Under the pieces are notes generated by a model. It was not told where the DNA came from, searched no databases, and saw nothing but the letters and a program-made list of their open reading frames with translations. Both the position numbers and the translations under genes were made by a program. Shown one piece after another: positions 43,889 through 52,884 of a stretch of DNA of 64,000 nucleotides. The first letter of the stretch is position 1. Every line of letters starts with the position of its first letter. Source of the DNA: Enterovibrio calviensis DSM 14347. GTDB lineage: Bacteria > Pseudomonadota > Gammaproteobacteria > Enterobacterales > Vibrionaceae. The DNA is taken from assembly GCF_000621165.1 (NCBI RefSeq), contig NZ_JHZA01000008.1, positions 124,001 through 188,000 of the forward strand. The letters run 5' to 3'.

Positions 43889-44209
43889 CGCCTTGTACTG
43901 AGATGCAGTACCTTCAATCATCGATGTCAAGCGAGGCAGTTGCTCATGAACCCATGACTCCTGACCTAGCTTGACACGTGACTCACACTCGCGAGCCAAT
44001 TCTGCCAGCTCGTCGGCACCAAAACTCGCTGCGCTACTCTTTATTGCATGACTAATTTCACGTACTTGCATCACGCTCGGTGTTTCAGATAATTCATCTG
44101 AGTAGCGACTTAATTCATCGCTAAAAACGACCAAAAGCGAAGATACAGTTTCTTCGCCTACTTCTACTGCCAGCCGCCGCAACGTTTCATGGTTCACTAT
44201 GGACGCCAT
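43856..44209 (-). CDS. luxU: Quorum-sensing phosphotransferase LuxU
   Basis: Single-domain histidine phosphotransferase of 117 residues. It relays phosphate from hybrid receptor kinases to LuxO. The phosphorylated His is H54 in REISHAIKSSAASFGADELA, a segment almost the same as in V. harveyi LuxU. I choose ATG 44209, with AAGGA eight bases upstream; the ATG at 44215 lies too close to that site. It begins 13 bp after the luxO stop, so the two form an operon. Its tail overlaps yvcK on the other strand. Confidence 0.95.
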   Translation of the reverse strand: MASIVNHETLRRLAVEVGEETVSSLLVVFSDELSRYSDELSETPSVMQVREISHAIKSSAASFGADELAELARECESRVKLGQESWVHEQLPRLTSMIEGTASQYKALASRQDLFDR

Positions 44210-44222
44210 AAACATTTTCCTT

Positions 44223-45665
44223 CTATTGAGATTCTTGCCAACTCTGCAGCTTACGATAAATAGTGGATGGACTAACTTCTAAGAGACCAGCAGCTTGCGG
44301 GATATTGCCATCACAGGCATCGATCGCAATTTGTATTGCTCGCTTCTCCACCAACCACAAAGGTTCAATGTCCGCTTTGCTTGCGATTCCTTGCTTCAAC
44401 ATTTCAGTCGCCGCTGAGAATCCACCATCATTTACTCGCTCGATTGCTACCTGAGCATTTCTTATAGGAGGCTGTGATGCAATTTTGACACCAGAAACGT
44501 GAGACAGCGGTGGGGGTAGCATATTTTCTGTTACTTCTTGCCCACTATGCAGCACAACAGTATTGCGAATAACGTTCTGTAATTGTCTAACGTTGCCAGG
44601 CCATTCGTAGTTTAGAAGACGTTGCGTCACCCCTTCGCTAAAGGAGCGGAACTCTTTCCCTTCTTCCATGGCAAACATCAGTAACAACGACTGAGCAATT
44701 TCAATGACGTCTTCACCGCGATCTCTAAGTGGCGGCAACCCCAATGGGATGACATGCAAACGGTAATAGAGGTCTTCTCTAAAATTACCTTTTGATACCT
44801 CTACCCACGGGTCTCTATTCGTCGCACAAATAAAGCGAACATCTACATGCTTAACTTTGGAAGAGCCTACCTTTTGAAATGAACCCGTTTGAATAAATCG
44901 CAGTAGTTTAGATTGGAGATCTAAATCCATTTCGCAGATTTCATCGAGGAACAAGGTACCGCCGTCCGCCAGCTCAGCAGCGCCCTCTCGTTCAGAGGCC
45001 GCACCGGTAAACGCACCTTTCATATGACCGAACAATTCACTCTCGATCAAATCTTTAGGAATGGCAGCACAGTTAATGGCAACGAAGGGCTTTTGAGCGC
45101 GAGCACTGGCCGCGTGAACAGCCTCTGCACACACTTCTTTCCCTGTGCCGCTTTCACCAGTAATAAATACCGTTGCTTTGCTTGGCGCAGCAGATTCAAT
45201 CACGCGGTAAACAGCCTGCATGGACAAGCTTTGCCCAATAAATCCGTAATACGAACCCTCTTGGGCGGCACTCGCTGTTTTACTTTTTGGCTTTAGCGCA
45301 TTATTCACCGTTGCGCGCAGCAACTCGGCTTCACATGGTTTAATTAAAAAATCACTGGCGCCGTAACGCAGCGCTTCTACCGCAGCATCAATAGAGCCAT
45401 GCGCAGTCATAATGACAACAGGAATTTCCGGTTGATGTTTTCTAATTTCAGCCAACACGTCAAAACCAGAAATATCAGGCAAACGCAGATCCAGTAAGAT
45501 CAGCGAAAAAGTATGCCCAGAAGAAAAATGTTCTAAAGCCTGTTGGCCTGTAGTTGCTATCTCAACGTCGACATCTAACGGGTTGAGATACGATTTGTAT
45601 AACGCAGCCACTGATGCGGTATCTTCCACCATCAGAACGCGCTTCTTAGCGCCAGAACCTAGCAT
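44223..45665 (-). CDS. luxO: Quorum-sensing sigma54 response regulator LuxO
   Basis: Master low-cell-density regulator, 480 residues. The receiver domain has phospho-acceptor D59 in [10 protein letters not shown]. The AAA+ domain has Walker A GESGTGKE (170-177) and the sigma54-contact loop GAFTGA (217-222). A C-terminal Fis-type helix-turn-helix ends the protein ([18 protein letters not shown]). GGGGG lies five bases before ATG 45665. When phosphorylated through LuxU it activates qrr genes. It is divergent from qrr, and the shared region carries LuxO operator sequences, so autorepression is likely. Confidence 0.98.
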   Translation of the reverse strand: MLGSGAKKRVLMVEDTASVAALYKSYLNPLDVDVEIATTGQQALEHFSSGHTFSLILLDLRLPDISGFDVLAEIRKHQPEIPVVIMTAHGSIDAAVEALRYGASDFLIKPCEAELLRATVNNALKPKSKTASAAQEGSYYGFIGQSLSMQAVYRVIESAAPSKATVFITGESGTGKEVCAEAVHAASARAQKPFVAINCAAIPKDLIESELFGHMKGAFTGAASEREGAAELADGGTLFLDEICEMDLDLQSKLLRFIQTGSFQKVGSSKVKHVDVRFICATNRDPWVEVSKGNFREDLYYRLHVIPLGLPPLRDRGEDVIEIAQSLLLMFAMEEGKEFRSFSEGVTQRLLNYEWPGNVRQLQNVIRNTVVLHSGQEVTENMLPPPLSHVSGVKIASQPPIRNAQVAIERVNDGGFSAATEMLKQGIASKADIEPLWLVEKRAIQIAIDACDGNIPQAAGLLEVSPSTIYRKLQSWQESQ

Positions 45666-45768
45666 TGAACCCCCGCTATAATTCTATAAATTTTTATTAA
45701 TCTCGAAAATCATGTTTCAAGTATAACGCTGAATTTCAGTAACTAGGCAAAATTGCACGCGTTTTGCA

Positions 45769-45781
45769 TTGCAATTTGCAA
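45769..45781. promoter_or_regulatory. LuxO operator
   Basis: TTGCA-ATT-TGCAA is a perfect match to the LuxO consensus TTGCA-N3-TGCAA. Partly matching half sites flank it (TTGCATTGCAA at 45764-45774 and TTGCA at 45753-45757 and 45788-45792). The centre lies about 95 bp upstream of the predicted qrr start, typical for a sigma54 activator. Confidence 0.85.
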
Positions 45782-45844
45782 AAGAAATTGCAATTGCGCG
45801 GCATGGAGTCCGTTGAGTATACCTTCTATAAGTGATTATCAAAG

Positions 45845-45860
45845 TTGGCATGCTAAATGC
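45845..45860 (+). promoter_or_regulatory. Sigma54 promoter of qrr
   Basis: TTGGCATG-CTAA-ATGC. The -24 GG (45847-45848) and -12 GC (45859-45860) are separated by exactly 10 bases, the required spacing. Predicted transcription start is about 45871. Confidence 0.9.
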
Positions 45861-45870
45861 TTTAGTTAAT

Positions 45871-45970
45871 TCGACCCTTCTGGGTCACCTAGCCAACTGA
45901 CGTTGTTTGTGAGCACTTCGTTCACTGAAACAAGATAGCCAACCGACACTTTACGGTTGGCTTTTTTTTT
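45871..45970 (+). ncRNA. qrr1: Qrr quorum-regulatory small RNA
   Basis: A 100-nt Hfq-type sRNA. Stem-loop 1 is GACCC-TTCT-GGGTC (45873-45886). The conserved pairing segment CACCTAGCCAACTGACGTTG follows (45886-45905), which in vibrios base-pairs with luxR/hapR, luxO and other mRNAs. The terminator stem AGCCAACCG/CGGTTGGCT (45937-45962) ends in nine T. A perfect sigma54 promoter and LuxO operator lie upstream, and luxO is divergent, the genomic position of qrr1 in several vibrios. The last bases overlap the uvrB stop codon on the other strand. Confidence 0.96.
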
Positions 45971-47993
45971 AGCTATTTTGGATAAACAGGGTACGAAGCG
46001 TAGATATTTCATCTCGCAGACCCGCAGCAGTTTCAAATTCTAAGTTTTGAGCTGCCTCATACATCTGCGTTTCCAGTTTCTGTATGCGAGCTTCGATCTG
46101 CTGAGGCGACTTGCTTTCATACATTGCGTCTTCCTCTGCGACCGCTTTCAACGACGGGGTCACTTTCGGCTTCTGAGATTTACGCTTGCCGCCCATTTCC
46201 ATGATATCGGAAACTTTTTTGTTGAGCTTTTGCGGCACAATTCCGTGCTCAGTATTATACGCCTCTTGCTTCTCCCGACGGCGCTCGGTTTCATCAATCG
46301 CTTTGCGCATTGATTTGGTAATACTATCGCCATAGAGAATCGCTTTACCACTTAAGTTACGCGCGGCGCGTCCGATGGTCTGAATAAGAGACCGCTCTGA
46401 ACGCAAGAACCCTTCTTTGTCAGCATCCAAAATCGCCACCAAAGAAACTTCTGGCATATCCAGACCTTCTCGAAGCAAGTTAATGCCCACCAGCACATCA
46501 AATTCACCCAGTCGAAGATCTCGAATAATCTCAATACGTTCAACGGTGTCGATATCAGAGTGCAAGTACCGAACGCGTACCCCATGTTCTTCAAGGTACT
46601 CAGTGAGGTCTTCCGCCATGCGCTTAGTCAGCGTCGTCACTAGCACGCGTTCATTTTTCGTCTCTCGGATACGAATCTCAGAGAGAAGGTCGTCAACTTG
46701 CGTCGTAACAGGTCGCACTTCAATAACAGGATCAAGCAGCCCTGTTGGTCGTACAACTTGCTCCGCGATTTCACCGTCTGATTTTTCTATCTCGTAGACA
46801 CTGGGTGTTGCAGAGACATACACGGTTTGCGGTGCGATCGACTCAAATTCATCAAACTTCAATGGTCGGTTATCAAGTGCGGACGGCAACCTGAAACCAT
46901 ATTCCACGAGGTTTTCTTTTCGAGATCGATCCCCTTTATACATGGCGCCTATCTGAGGCACCGTGACGTGGGATTCATCAATGATCAATAAACCGTCTGC
47001 AGGCAAGTAATCAAACAAAGTCGGCGGTGGCTCGCCGTCGTTTCGACCACTCAAGTAGCGAGAGTAGTTTTCGATGCCCGAGCAATAACCAAGCTCTTGC
47101 ATCATTTCAAGGTCAAACAAAGTGCGCTGCGAAATGCGTTGCTCTTCAATCAGCTTATTGTTTTCCAAAAGCACTTTCTTACGATCCACCAACTCGACTT
47201 TGATGTGCTCAATCGCTTCCATGATTCGTTCGCGAGGCGTCACATAGTGCGTTTTGGGGTAGATAGTGCAACGCGGTAAATCGCGTTCAGAAATCGCGCC
47301 CGTCAGCGGATCAAAGATGCTGATACATTCCACTTCCCCATCAAACAGTTCAACGCGAATAGCATCTCGATCAGATTCAGCAGGGAAGACATCAATAACC
47401 TCTCCACGCACTCGAAATGTACCGCGAGTAAATGCCTGATCGTTGCGACTATATTGGATCTCTGCCAAACGACGCAGGATGCTTCGCTGATCGATCACGT
47501 CACCACGGCGCAAGTGAAGCATCATTTTCAAATACGAATTGGGGTCACCCAAACCATAAATGGCGGATACTGAGGCGACGATCACCACATCACGTCGTTC
47601 CATCAAGGCCTTGGTGGCAGACAAACGCATTTGTTCGACGTGTTCATTTATCGATGCATCTTTCTCGATAAAGGTATCTGTTGAAGGCACATAGGCTTCT
47701 GGCTGGTAATAGTCGTAATAAGAAACAAAATACTCGACAGCATTCTCAGGGAAAAACTCTCGCATCTCCCCATAGAGCTGCGCAGCCAACGTTTTGTTGG
47801 GCGCTAGGATCATGGTCGGCCTGCCCGTCTCGGCGATAACATTGGCCATGGTATACGTTTTCCCCGAACCAGTAACACCCAACAATGTTTGGTGTGCTAA
47901 ACCCGAGTCCAACCCTTCCAATAGTTGGTTAATCGCCGTTGGCTGATCACCCGCAGGTTTGAAAGGCGAATGTAAGTTAAAGGTTTTAACCAT
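45969..47993 (-). CDS. uvrB: UvrABC excinuclease subunit B
   Basis: DNA-damage verification helicase-like subunit of nucleotide excision repair, 674 residues. It has Walker [16 protein letters not shown], the beta-hairpin segment [16 protein letters not shown], the helicase motifs [11 protein letters not shown] and QTIGRAARN, and the C-terminal UVR motif ([22 protein letters not shown]) that contacts UvrC. I choose ATG 47993 ([18 protein letters not shown]) with AGGA seven bases upstream. A frame opening at 48056 adds 21 unmatched residues. It converges on qrr. Confidence 0.98.
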   Translation of the reverse strand: MVKTFNLHSPFKPAGDQPTAINQLLEGLDSGLAHQTLLGVTGSGKTYTMANVIAETGRPTMILAPNKTLAAQLYGEMREFFPENAVEYFVSYYDYYQPEAYVPSTDTFIEKDASINEHVEQMRLSATKALMERRDVVIVASVSAIYGLGDPNSYLKMMLHLRRGDVIDQRSILRRLAEIQYSRNDQAFTRGTFRVRGEVIDVFPAESDRDAIRVELFDGEVECISIFDPLTGAISERDLPRCTIYPKTHYVTPRERIMEAIEHIKVELVDRKKVLLENNKLIEEQRISQRTLFDLEMMQELGYCSGIENYSRYLSGRNDGEPPPTLFDYLPADGLLIIDESHVTVPQIGAMYKGDRSRKENLVEYGFRLPSALDNRPLKFDEFESIAPQTVYVSATPSVYEIEKSDGEIAEQVVRPTGLLDPVIEVRPVTTQVDDLLSEIRIRETKNERVLVTTLTKRMAEDLTEYLEEHGVRVRYLHSDIDTVERIEIIRDLRLGEFDVLVGINLLREGLDMPEVSLVAILDADKEGFLRSERSLIQTIGRAARNLSGKAILYGDSITKSMRKAIDETERRREKQEAYNTEHGIVPQKLNKKVSDIMEMGGKRKSQKPKVTPSLKAVAEEDAMYESKSPQQIEARIQKLETQMYEAAQNLEFETAAGLRDEISTLRTLFIQNS

Positions 47994-48237
47994 GATGCAT
48001 CCTAGTGATTTCGAACCCTTCATTTTCCCCTCTGATAGCACTAAGTCAACTGACAAAGCACTGACATGCCAATTTCCTACAGGTTTTCTTTTGTTAGGAG
48101 CAATGCCTTGAGCCAGTTGACTTCTTTTGTTTACCCGCAGATCATCACGGTCATAGGTTAGAGAAATTACGAGCCATAAATCTTAGGTACCCGTCAGTGC
48201 GGGACTATTGATTTCGGCTCACACATCGAGGAATAAA

Positions 48238-48966
48238 ATGAATAAGGTCGCAGTCGTAACAGGTGGATCTGCGGGTATTGGGCTCGCTGTAGTTCAAGGC
48301 TTGATTGCAGAAGGTTACAACACCTACAGCTTGGATCTACAACAGGGACCTTCAGGGCATTGGATTGAGTGCAATGTGACAGATACTGACGCAGTACAAA
48401 CTGCGGTTGACCAGATTGTGGCTGACCATAGCACTATCGATGTGTTGGTATGCAATGCTGGCATTCACTTTAGCTCAACCATTGAAAATACCAGCGAAGC
48501 GGATTTAGACCGCGTGTTGGCCATCAATGTGAAAGGGGCCTACTTTGCTATTCGTGCCTGTTTACCTGCAATGAAAGCGGCCAACAAAGGCAGCATTGTC
48601 TTGTTAGGCTCGGATCAATGTACCGTCGCGAAACAAAATTCATTTGCCTATAACCTCAGCAAGCATGCCATTGCCTCTATGGCAAAAACCACTGCGCTGG
48701 ATTACGCGAGCTACAACATTCGCGCGAATGCTGTTTGTGCAGGAACGACAGAGACGCCGCTTTATCACAACGCCATCGACAACTATTGTGCGCGATCAGG
48801 AGCAAATAAAGACGAGATTCACCAAGAAGAAGGCAAACTGCAACCACTCGGACGCATCGCGCAACCGGAAGAAATCGCCAATCTCGTTGTTTTCCTTGCC
48901 AGCGACAAAGCCAGCTTTATCACAGGAAGCCTGCATGCCGTCGACGGCGGCTACACGGCGCAGTAA
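48238..48966 (+). CDS. Short-chain dehydrogenase/reductase, probable sugar dehydrogenase
   Basis: A 242-residue NAD(P)-dependent SDR. It has the cofactor loop VTGGSAGIGLAVVQG, the NAG motif (VLVCNAGIHF), the catalytic Ser region IVLLGSDQ and Tyr-x3-Lys in FAYNLSKHAIASMAKT. The C-terminal GRIAQPEEIANLVVFLASD is the classical SDR ending. I choose ATG 48238 after GAGGAATAAA. It is followed 3 bp later by an amidohydrolase-family lactonase candidate. In L-fucose-type oxidative pathways such an SDR oxidises a sugar to its lactone, or a deoxy-keto acid downstream. Which step it performs here is inference. Confidence 0.88.
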   Translation: MNKVAVVTGGSAGIGLAVVQGLIAEGYNTYSLDLQQGPSGHWIECNVTDTDAVQTAVDQIVADHSTIDVLVCNAGIHFSSTIENTSEADLDRVLAINVKGAYFAIRACLPAMKAANKGSIVLLGSDQCTVAKQNSFAYNLSKHAIASMAKTTALDYASYNIRANAVCAGTTETPLYHNAIDNYCARSGANKDEIHQEEGKLQPLGRIAQPEEIANLVVFLASDKASFITGSLHAVDGGYTAQ

Positions 48967-48969
48967 GTG

Positions 48970-49812
48970 ATGGAAGTTATTGACGCTCACCTTCATTTGT
49001 TCGATTTACAACGCGGACAATATGGCTGGGTACGAGATGGCAATCCGCCCTTCTGGCCTGACAAGTCGATGATTTGTCGAAATTGGTCTGAAGCCAATCT
49101 GACGTTATCAAAACCACAGCAGCTTTCTGGGATCGTGCACATCGAAGCGGGATTTGATAATGCGCAACCTTGGCGTGAGATCGCGTGGTTAGAAGAAACC
49201 GTTTCTTTGCCACTAAGAACGATTGGCTGTGTTGACCTCACTCTGCCTCGCACTGAGTTTGTTGAACAGGTTTCAGCACTTTGTCTCTACAACTCTGTGG
49301 TGGGCGTCAGACACATTCTCGATGACGATGCAGAGGCTTTGCTAAGTGATGAGAATGTACAGGCGAATCTAAAGGTAATTGCAGACGCCAATCTTATCTT
49401 TGAAGCCCAGTTCGAGGGGGTAAACACCTCTGCAGTTACTGCACTTCTCTCAGTCATGGAGTCGATCCCTACACTCAGTATTGCCTTTAATCATGCGGGG
49501 TTTCCGCCGCAGCACAACGATACATGGGCAAAGAATCTCCAACGTCTTGCGTCAAATCCCAACGTGCATGTTAAAGCGTCAGGTTGGGAGATGGTCGACC
49601 GAGCATATGATTCACGAATCATGGCGGAGCGTATTGCACAGCTAATGGCTTACTTTGGGGAAGACAGAGTGATGTTGGCGAGCAACTTTCCACTTTGCCA
49701 ATTTCGTTCAAGCTATCACGATCTTTGGGCGACATATGGACAACTGTCCATGAGTACAGAAACACGCGAGAAGCTTTGCTTTTCCAATACCCAGCGTTTT
49801 TATCGCTTCTAG
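48970..49812 (+). CDS. Amidohydrolase-family protein, probable sugar lactonase
   Basis: A 280-residue TIM-barrel amidohydrolase_2 protein. It opens MEVIDAHLHLFDLQRGQYGW, with the HxH metal motif after the first strand. Later segments are VHIEAGFD, GVRHILDDD, IAFNHAGFPP (barrel His) and VMLASNFPLCQF, where related lactonases often have GSDWP. The pattern resembles L-fucono- and L-rhamnono-lactonases. A GTG lies immediately before ATG 48970 and could also serve as start. It is co-transcribed with the SDR. Confidence 0.82.
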   Translation: MEVIDAHLHLFDLQRGQYGWVRDGNPPFWPDKSMICRNWSEANLTLSKPQQLSGIVHIEAGFDNAQPWREIAWLEETVSLPLRTIGCVDLTLPRTEFVEQVSALCLYNSVVGVRHILDDDAEALLSDENVQANLKVIADANLIFEAQFEGVNTSAVTALLSVMESIPTLSIAFNHAGFPPQHNDTWAKNLQRLASNPNVHVKASGWEMVDRAYDSRIMAERIAQLMAYFGEDRVMLASNFPLCQFRSSYHDLWATYGQLSMSTETREKLCFSNTQRFYRF

Positions 49813-49886
49813 ATCTACCGCTGCTAGTGTCTATTAATCTTTGGTGATGTTTTGCTGCAAGGCACATCTTTAATCGTTTCTTGCCC

Positions 49887-49919
49887 GAAAAAAAACAACC
49901 CGCTAAATACGGGTTGTTT
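49887..49919 (-). terminator. Terminator of the enolase-superfamily gene
   Basis: On the minus strand, AACAACCCG/CGGGTTGTT with loop TATTTAG runs into a T8 tract. It may also act weakly in the plus direction for the amidohydrolase. Confidence 0.85.
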
Positions 49920-49957
49920 ATTCTTGATTCGCTGTTTTGGTATCACATCATGATCAA

Positions 49958-51133
49958 CTATTTGATGACTATACGCGGCGAACGCATTACCACGTCATCA
50001 TTAAGCTCAATGCCGATACCCGGCGCTTCTGACACTTCAAAGAAACCATTTACAGGCTGTGGGTCCTGAATACATAGTTCGCGATTCCAAGCCTTGATGG
50101 CATAAGTGTGATGCTCATGAATAAGGAAGTTCGGAATCGCCGTTTCCAAATGCAATGACGCTGCAGTTGCCACAGGCCCACCACAAACGTGCGCTTGAAT
50201 ACGAACATCAAAGATATCAGCGTAATCACACACCTTTTTCGTTTCGGTGAAGCCACCACACAAACCAATATCTGGCTGCAGTACGTCAACACTCTGATCT
50301 TCTAGATACGGTCTTACACCCCAGCGGTTATACAAACGCTCGCCACCGGCGATAGGGACTTTCACTTTGTCCGCTACTTTTGCATGCAAAGAATGGTTCA
50401 AGTAGTTGACTGGCTCTTCGTAATACATGCAGTCAAACTCTTCGGCAATCTCGCCTAACTGAATCGCAGTTGTCGCGCCAGGAAGGCTATGGCATTCAAA
50501 AATGATATCCACTTCATCGCCAACTGCTTCACGAATGGCCTGCATGCGAGCGCGGTACAGTTTCATTTCTGCACGAGAAATGATCTTTGTACGCTCATAA
50601 TACGTGTTGCCGTCTTTATCATACATAATCGGGTCGACCTTCACGGCGTCGTACCCTTCAGCAATGGCTTTTAATGCAGCCTCGGCGTATTCCTCAGGAC
50701 GAGAGAGGGCTTTGAAGTCTTTATCCCAATCAAACTGTAACTGCGAAGCATAAGTGCGAAGCTTGTCATTTACCTTGCCACCCAACAATTGGTAAACAGG
50801 TAAGTTCAATGCTTTGCCTTTAATATCCCAAAGCGCAGTATCAATCGCACTCATTGCTGCATAAACCACAGGGCCACCACCAAGCCCCCAGAAGCTCTCT
50901 CGTAACATGCGAGACCACAATTTTTCTGTTTGAAACGGGTCATGCCCGATAAGAAAGGCTTCCGCCATTTCTTTCACCATATGCGCCGCAGCACTATGGC
51001 CTAAATCGTATGCTAAGCCTGCTTCGCCAACACCACTGATCCCTTCGTCCGTGTGAATTCGCACAAACACCGGATTCCACGTAGGACGGTCTGGGCAATG
51101 AATATCAAACACTTCAACTGATGTTACTTTCAT
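49958..51133 (-). CDS. Mandelate racemase/enolase-superfamily sugar-acid dehydratase
   Basis: A 391-residue enolase-superfamily protein. Second-strand segment DAVKVDPIM gives K165 and D167. Metal ligands should be E213 (FECHSLPG, with H215), E239 (YYEEPVN) and E265 (AGGERLYNRWG). H315 (AHVCGGPVATA) is a likely base. The acid-x-His pair at the first metal ligand recalls galactonate and mannonate dehydratases. The expected reaction is dehydration of an aldonate to a 2-keto-3-deoxy acid; the exact sugar is not readable. I choose ATG 51133 with GGAG upstream; an earlier in-frame start is less likely. It lies downstream of the aldolase homologue and converges on the lactonase. Confidence 0.87.
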   Translation of the reverse strand: MKVTSVEVFDIHCPDRPTWNPVFVRIHTDEGISGVGEAGLAYDLGHSAAAHMVKEMAEAFLIGHDPFQTEKLWSRMLRESFWGLGGGPVVYAAMSAIDTALWDIKGKALNLPVYQLLGGKVNDKLRTYASQLQFDWDKDFKALSRPEEYAEAALKAIAEGYDAVKVDPIMYDKDGNTYYERTKIISRAEMKLYRARMQAIREAVGDEVDIIFECHSLPGATTAIQLGEIAEEFDCMYYEEPVNYLNHSLHAKVADKVKVPIAGGERLYNRWGVRPYLEDQSVDVLQPDIGLCGGFTETKKVCDYADIFDVRIQAHVCGGPVATAASLHLETAIPNFLIHEHHTYAIKAWNRELCIQDPQPVNGFFEVSEAPGIGIELNDDVVMRSPRIVIK

Positions 51134-51186
51134 CCTTGTACTCCAAATCGGTTTAACACACGTCACCTATATCGATGACGCGCTTT

Positions 51187-51237
51187 TATTCCATAAAGCT
51201 TTCTATTCCATAAAGCTGTCTATTCTATAAAGCTGGG
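51187..51237. repeat. Three tandem copies of a 17-bp unit at a gene end
   Basis: TATTCCATAAAGCTTTC, TATTCCATAAAGCTGTC and TATTCTATAAAGCTGGG lie head to tail. The third copy holds the last codons of the aldolase-family gene on the minus strand, and that gene's TAG stop lies at the copy 2-3 junction. The other two copies lie in the 3' untranslated region. Confidence 0.9.
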
Positions 51238-52017
51238 ATCGAGACGCCATGCTTTTCGCAAGAGAGAGGGCCAAGCCTTTTGACCTCCCGTTGCGCCTGA
51301 ATGCACCACGTTCGCCTGTGCAAAAATATTATCTTGAATCGACTGCGGTACAAGAACATTGTCCTTGCCGGCTGACTGCAGCATTAATTGCACTTCACAA
51401 GCGCGCTGCATATCGTAAAAACGCATAAATGCATCGCCAACCGTCGGGCCCAGCGTTAAACCACCATGGTTAACCAACAACATATGGTTCGTGTTCCCTA
51501 AATCAGCTTGAAGTCGCTTTCTTTCCTCATCATTAACCGCCAGCCCTTCATAGGCGTGATAAGAGAGAGACGGTAACGAAAACATAGAATACTGACTGAG
51601 CGGCTGTAGCCCCTCTTTTTGGGTTGCGACGGCAATGGTTTCATTGGTATGCAAGTGAATAACACAATGAGCATCCTGACGCACTTCGTGAATGGCGCTG
51701 TGAATCGTAAATCCTGCAGGATTTATGTCGAATGGGGTATCGTCGAGAATGTTGCCGAGAAGATCGACTTTCACCAAGTTTGACGCTGTCACTTCGTCAA
51801 ACGCCACACCAAATGCATTAACCAGATAAGTATCCGTATCAGGGATACGAAGAGAGAGGTGGGTATAAATCAAATCGCCCCATCCCATATCAGCGACCAA
51901 GCGATAACATGCAGCCAAATCGATGCGGCATTGCCACTCAATATCGCTGACTTTTCCCTTTACGTTCAATTTGGGTAAGGCTTCCACAATCTCTTCCTTT
52001 TGATAGTCCTTCTTCAA
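51220..52017 (-). CDS. Class II aldolase/adducin-family protein
   Basis: A 265-residue protein of the FucA/AraD/adducin fold. Zinc-ligand His are H121 and H123 in VIHLHTNET and H184 in LVNHGGLTLG. Aligning by hand with E. coli FucA, the catalytic Glu73 position is Gly102 here (NPAGFTIHSAIH). This is the adducin-like pattern, so aldol cleavage by the FucA mechanism is doubtful. Gene context with a dehydratase, lactonase and SDR suggests sugar-acid metabolism, perhaps decarboxylation, isomerisation or cleavage of a keto acid. The end of the gene lies in a 17-bp tandem repeat. Confidence 0.85.
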   Translation of the reverse strand: MKKDYQKEEIVEALPKLNVKGKVSDIEWQCRIDLAACYRLVADMGWGDLIYTHLSLRIPDTDTYLVNAFGVAFDEVTASNLVKVDLLGNILDDTPFDINPAGFTIHSAIHEVRQDAHCVIHLHTNETIAVATQKEGLQPLSQYSMFSLPSLSYHAYEGLAVNDEERKRLQADLGNTNHMLLVNHGGLTLGPTVGDAFMRFYDMQRACEVQLMLQSAGKDNVLVPQSIQDNIFAQANVVHSGATGGQKAWPSLLRKAWRLDPSFIE

Positions 52018-52680
52018 TTAGCTTGTCTCATTTGCCGTATCATCGCAAACACCTTACTGAAAATTGTGTGTGCGTTTCAAAACTTGAAAGCTCAAATCCA
52101 TGTGCACAACTTAATATTGTTCGAACAAGGCAAATAGTTAAGAGTTAATGCCCAACACACTGTCATTACGCGGAATTCCAAGGCTACATCGTTTGGGTTG
52201 GTGTTTTTTTCCATCGAAAAGGATCAACTGATGGGGATAAAAGCTGTGATTAACATACTTATCCACAGATTTTGTGGGTAACCTTTGCTAGAGCAATCAC
52301 TAAAAGCACTTGGTAATGTCAATGTATTTTTAATGAAATACTCCCTTAATCGACCAATCACACACCAAAGTGGCCAATGAGAGGTACATCACAAAGTTTC
52401 AAGTCACCCGCAAAGCAATTCACTCATCAATATCGCGACAATTTGAGCATCAAACAAAAAACGATGTGTGTTTTTTGACCAATCTAAGTCGAGTGCTCAT
52501 TTTGCCCCTAACGATGGCGACCATCAAAAATCAAATGGCATTGCCTCTACACAAATATTTTATTTTTCTCATTCCGCAGATCTAAGCCAAATGCTGCTGC
52601 ATATATAGCCACTAGAACAAAAAAGCAGCCAACTCTGATCGCACAATAATCAGATGATTTAAAATAGACAATTTGTGCTG
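52018..52680. other. Non-coding region upstream of the tRNA-Asn cluster
   Basis: About 660 bp, AT-rich, with no supported gene. It contains TTATCCACA (52261-52269), a perfect DnaA box. Five bases later lies TGTGGGTAA (52275-52283), an inverted box with one change. The frame at 52370-52585 lacks a ribosome binding site and family match. Confidence 0.45.
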
Positions 52681-52689
52681 TTTCAAAGG

Positions 52690-52718
52690 TTGACAGCCTC
52701 AAGGGTGATAGCTAAGAT
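52690..52718 (+). promoter_or_regulatory. Promoter of the tRNA-Asn cluster
   Basis: TTGACA (52690-52695), 17-bp spacer, TAAGAT (52713-52718), then the GC-rich discriminator GCCCCGC. This is typical of stringently controlled stable-RNA promoters. Confidence 0.85.
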
Positions 52719-52737
52719 TCGCCCCGCTTTCAGAGAT

Positions 52738-52813
52738 TCCCCCTTAGTTCAGTTGGTAGAACGGCGGACTGTTAATCCGTATGTCGCAAGTTCAAGTCTT
52801 GCAGGGGGAGCCA
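52738..52813 (+). tRNA. tRNA-Asn (GTT)
   Basis: 76 nt with encoded CCA. Acceptor stem TCCCCCT/AGGGGGA, anticodon GTT at 52771-52773 in GGACTGTTAATCC, T loop TTCAAGT. The D loop reads AGTTGG, one base different from the next two copies. Confidence 0.98.
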
Positions 52814-52884
52814 CTTTATAATGATTGGTTCATTGAACGAGTCATTTGGTTTGAGATTATCGCTTCGCGATTTGTCGCAAGCCT

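Noticed and set aside
48057..48237. Search for a promoter or sRNA between uvrB and the SDR gene
   Set aside because: No hairpin with a T tract and no operator match stood out, so nothing specific is reported.
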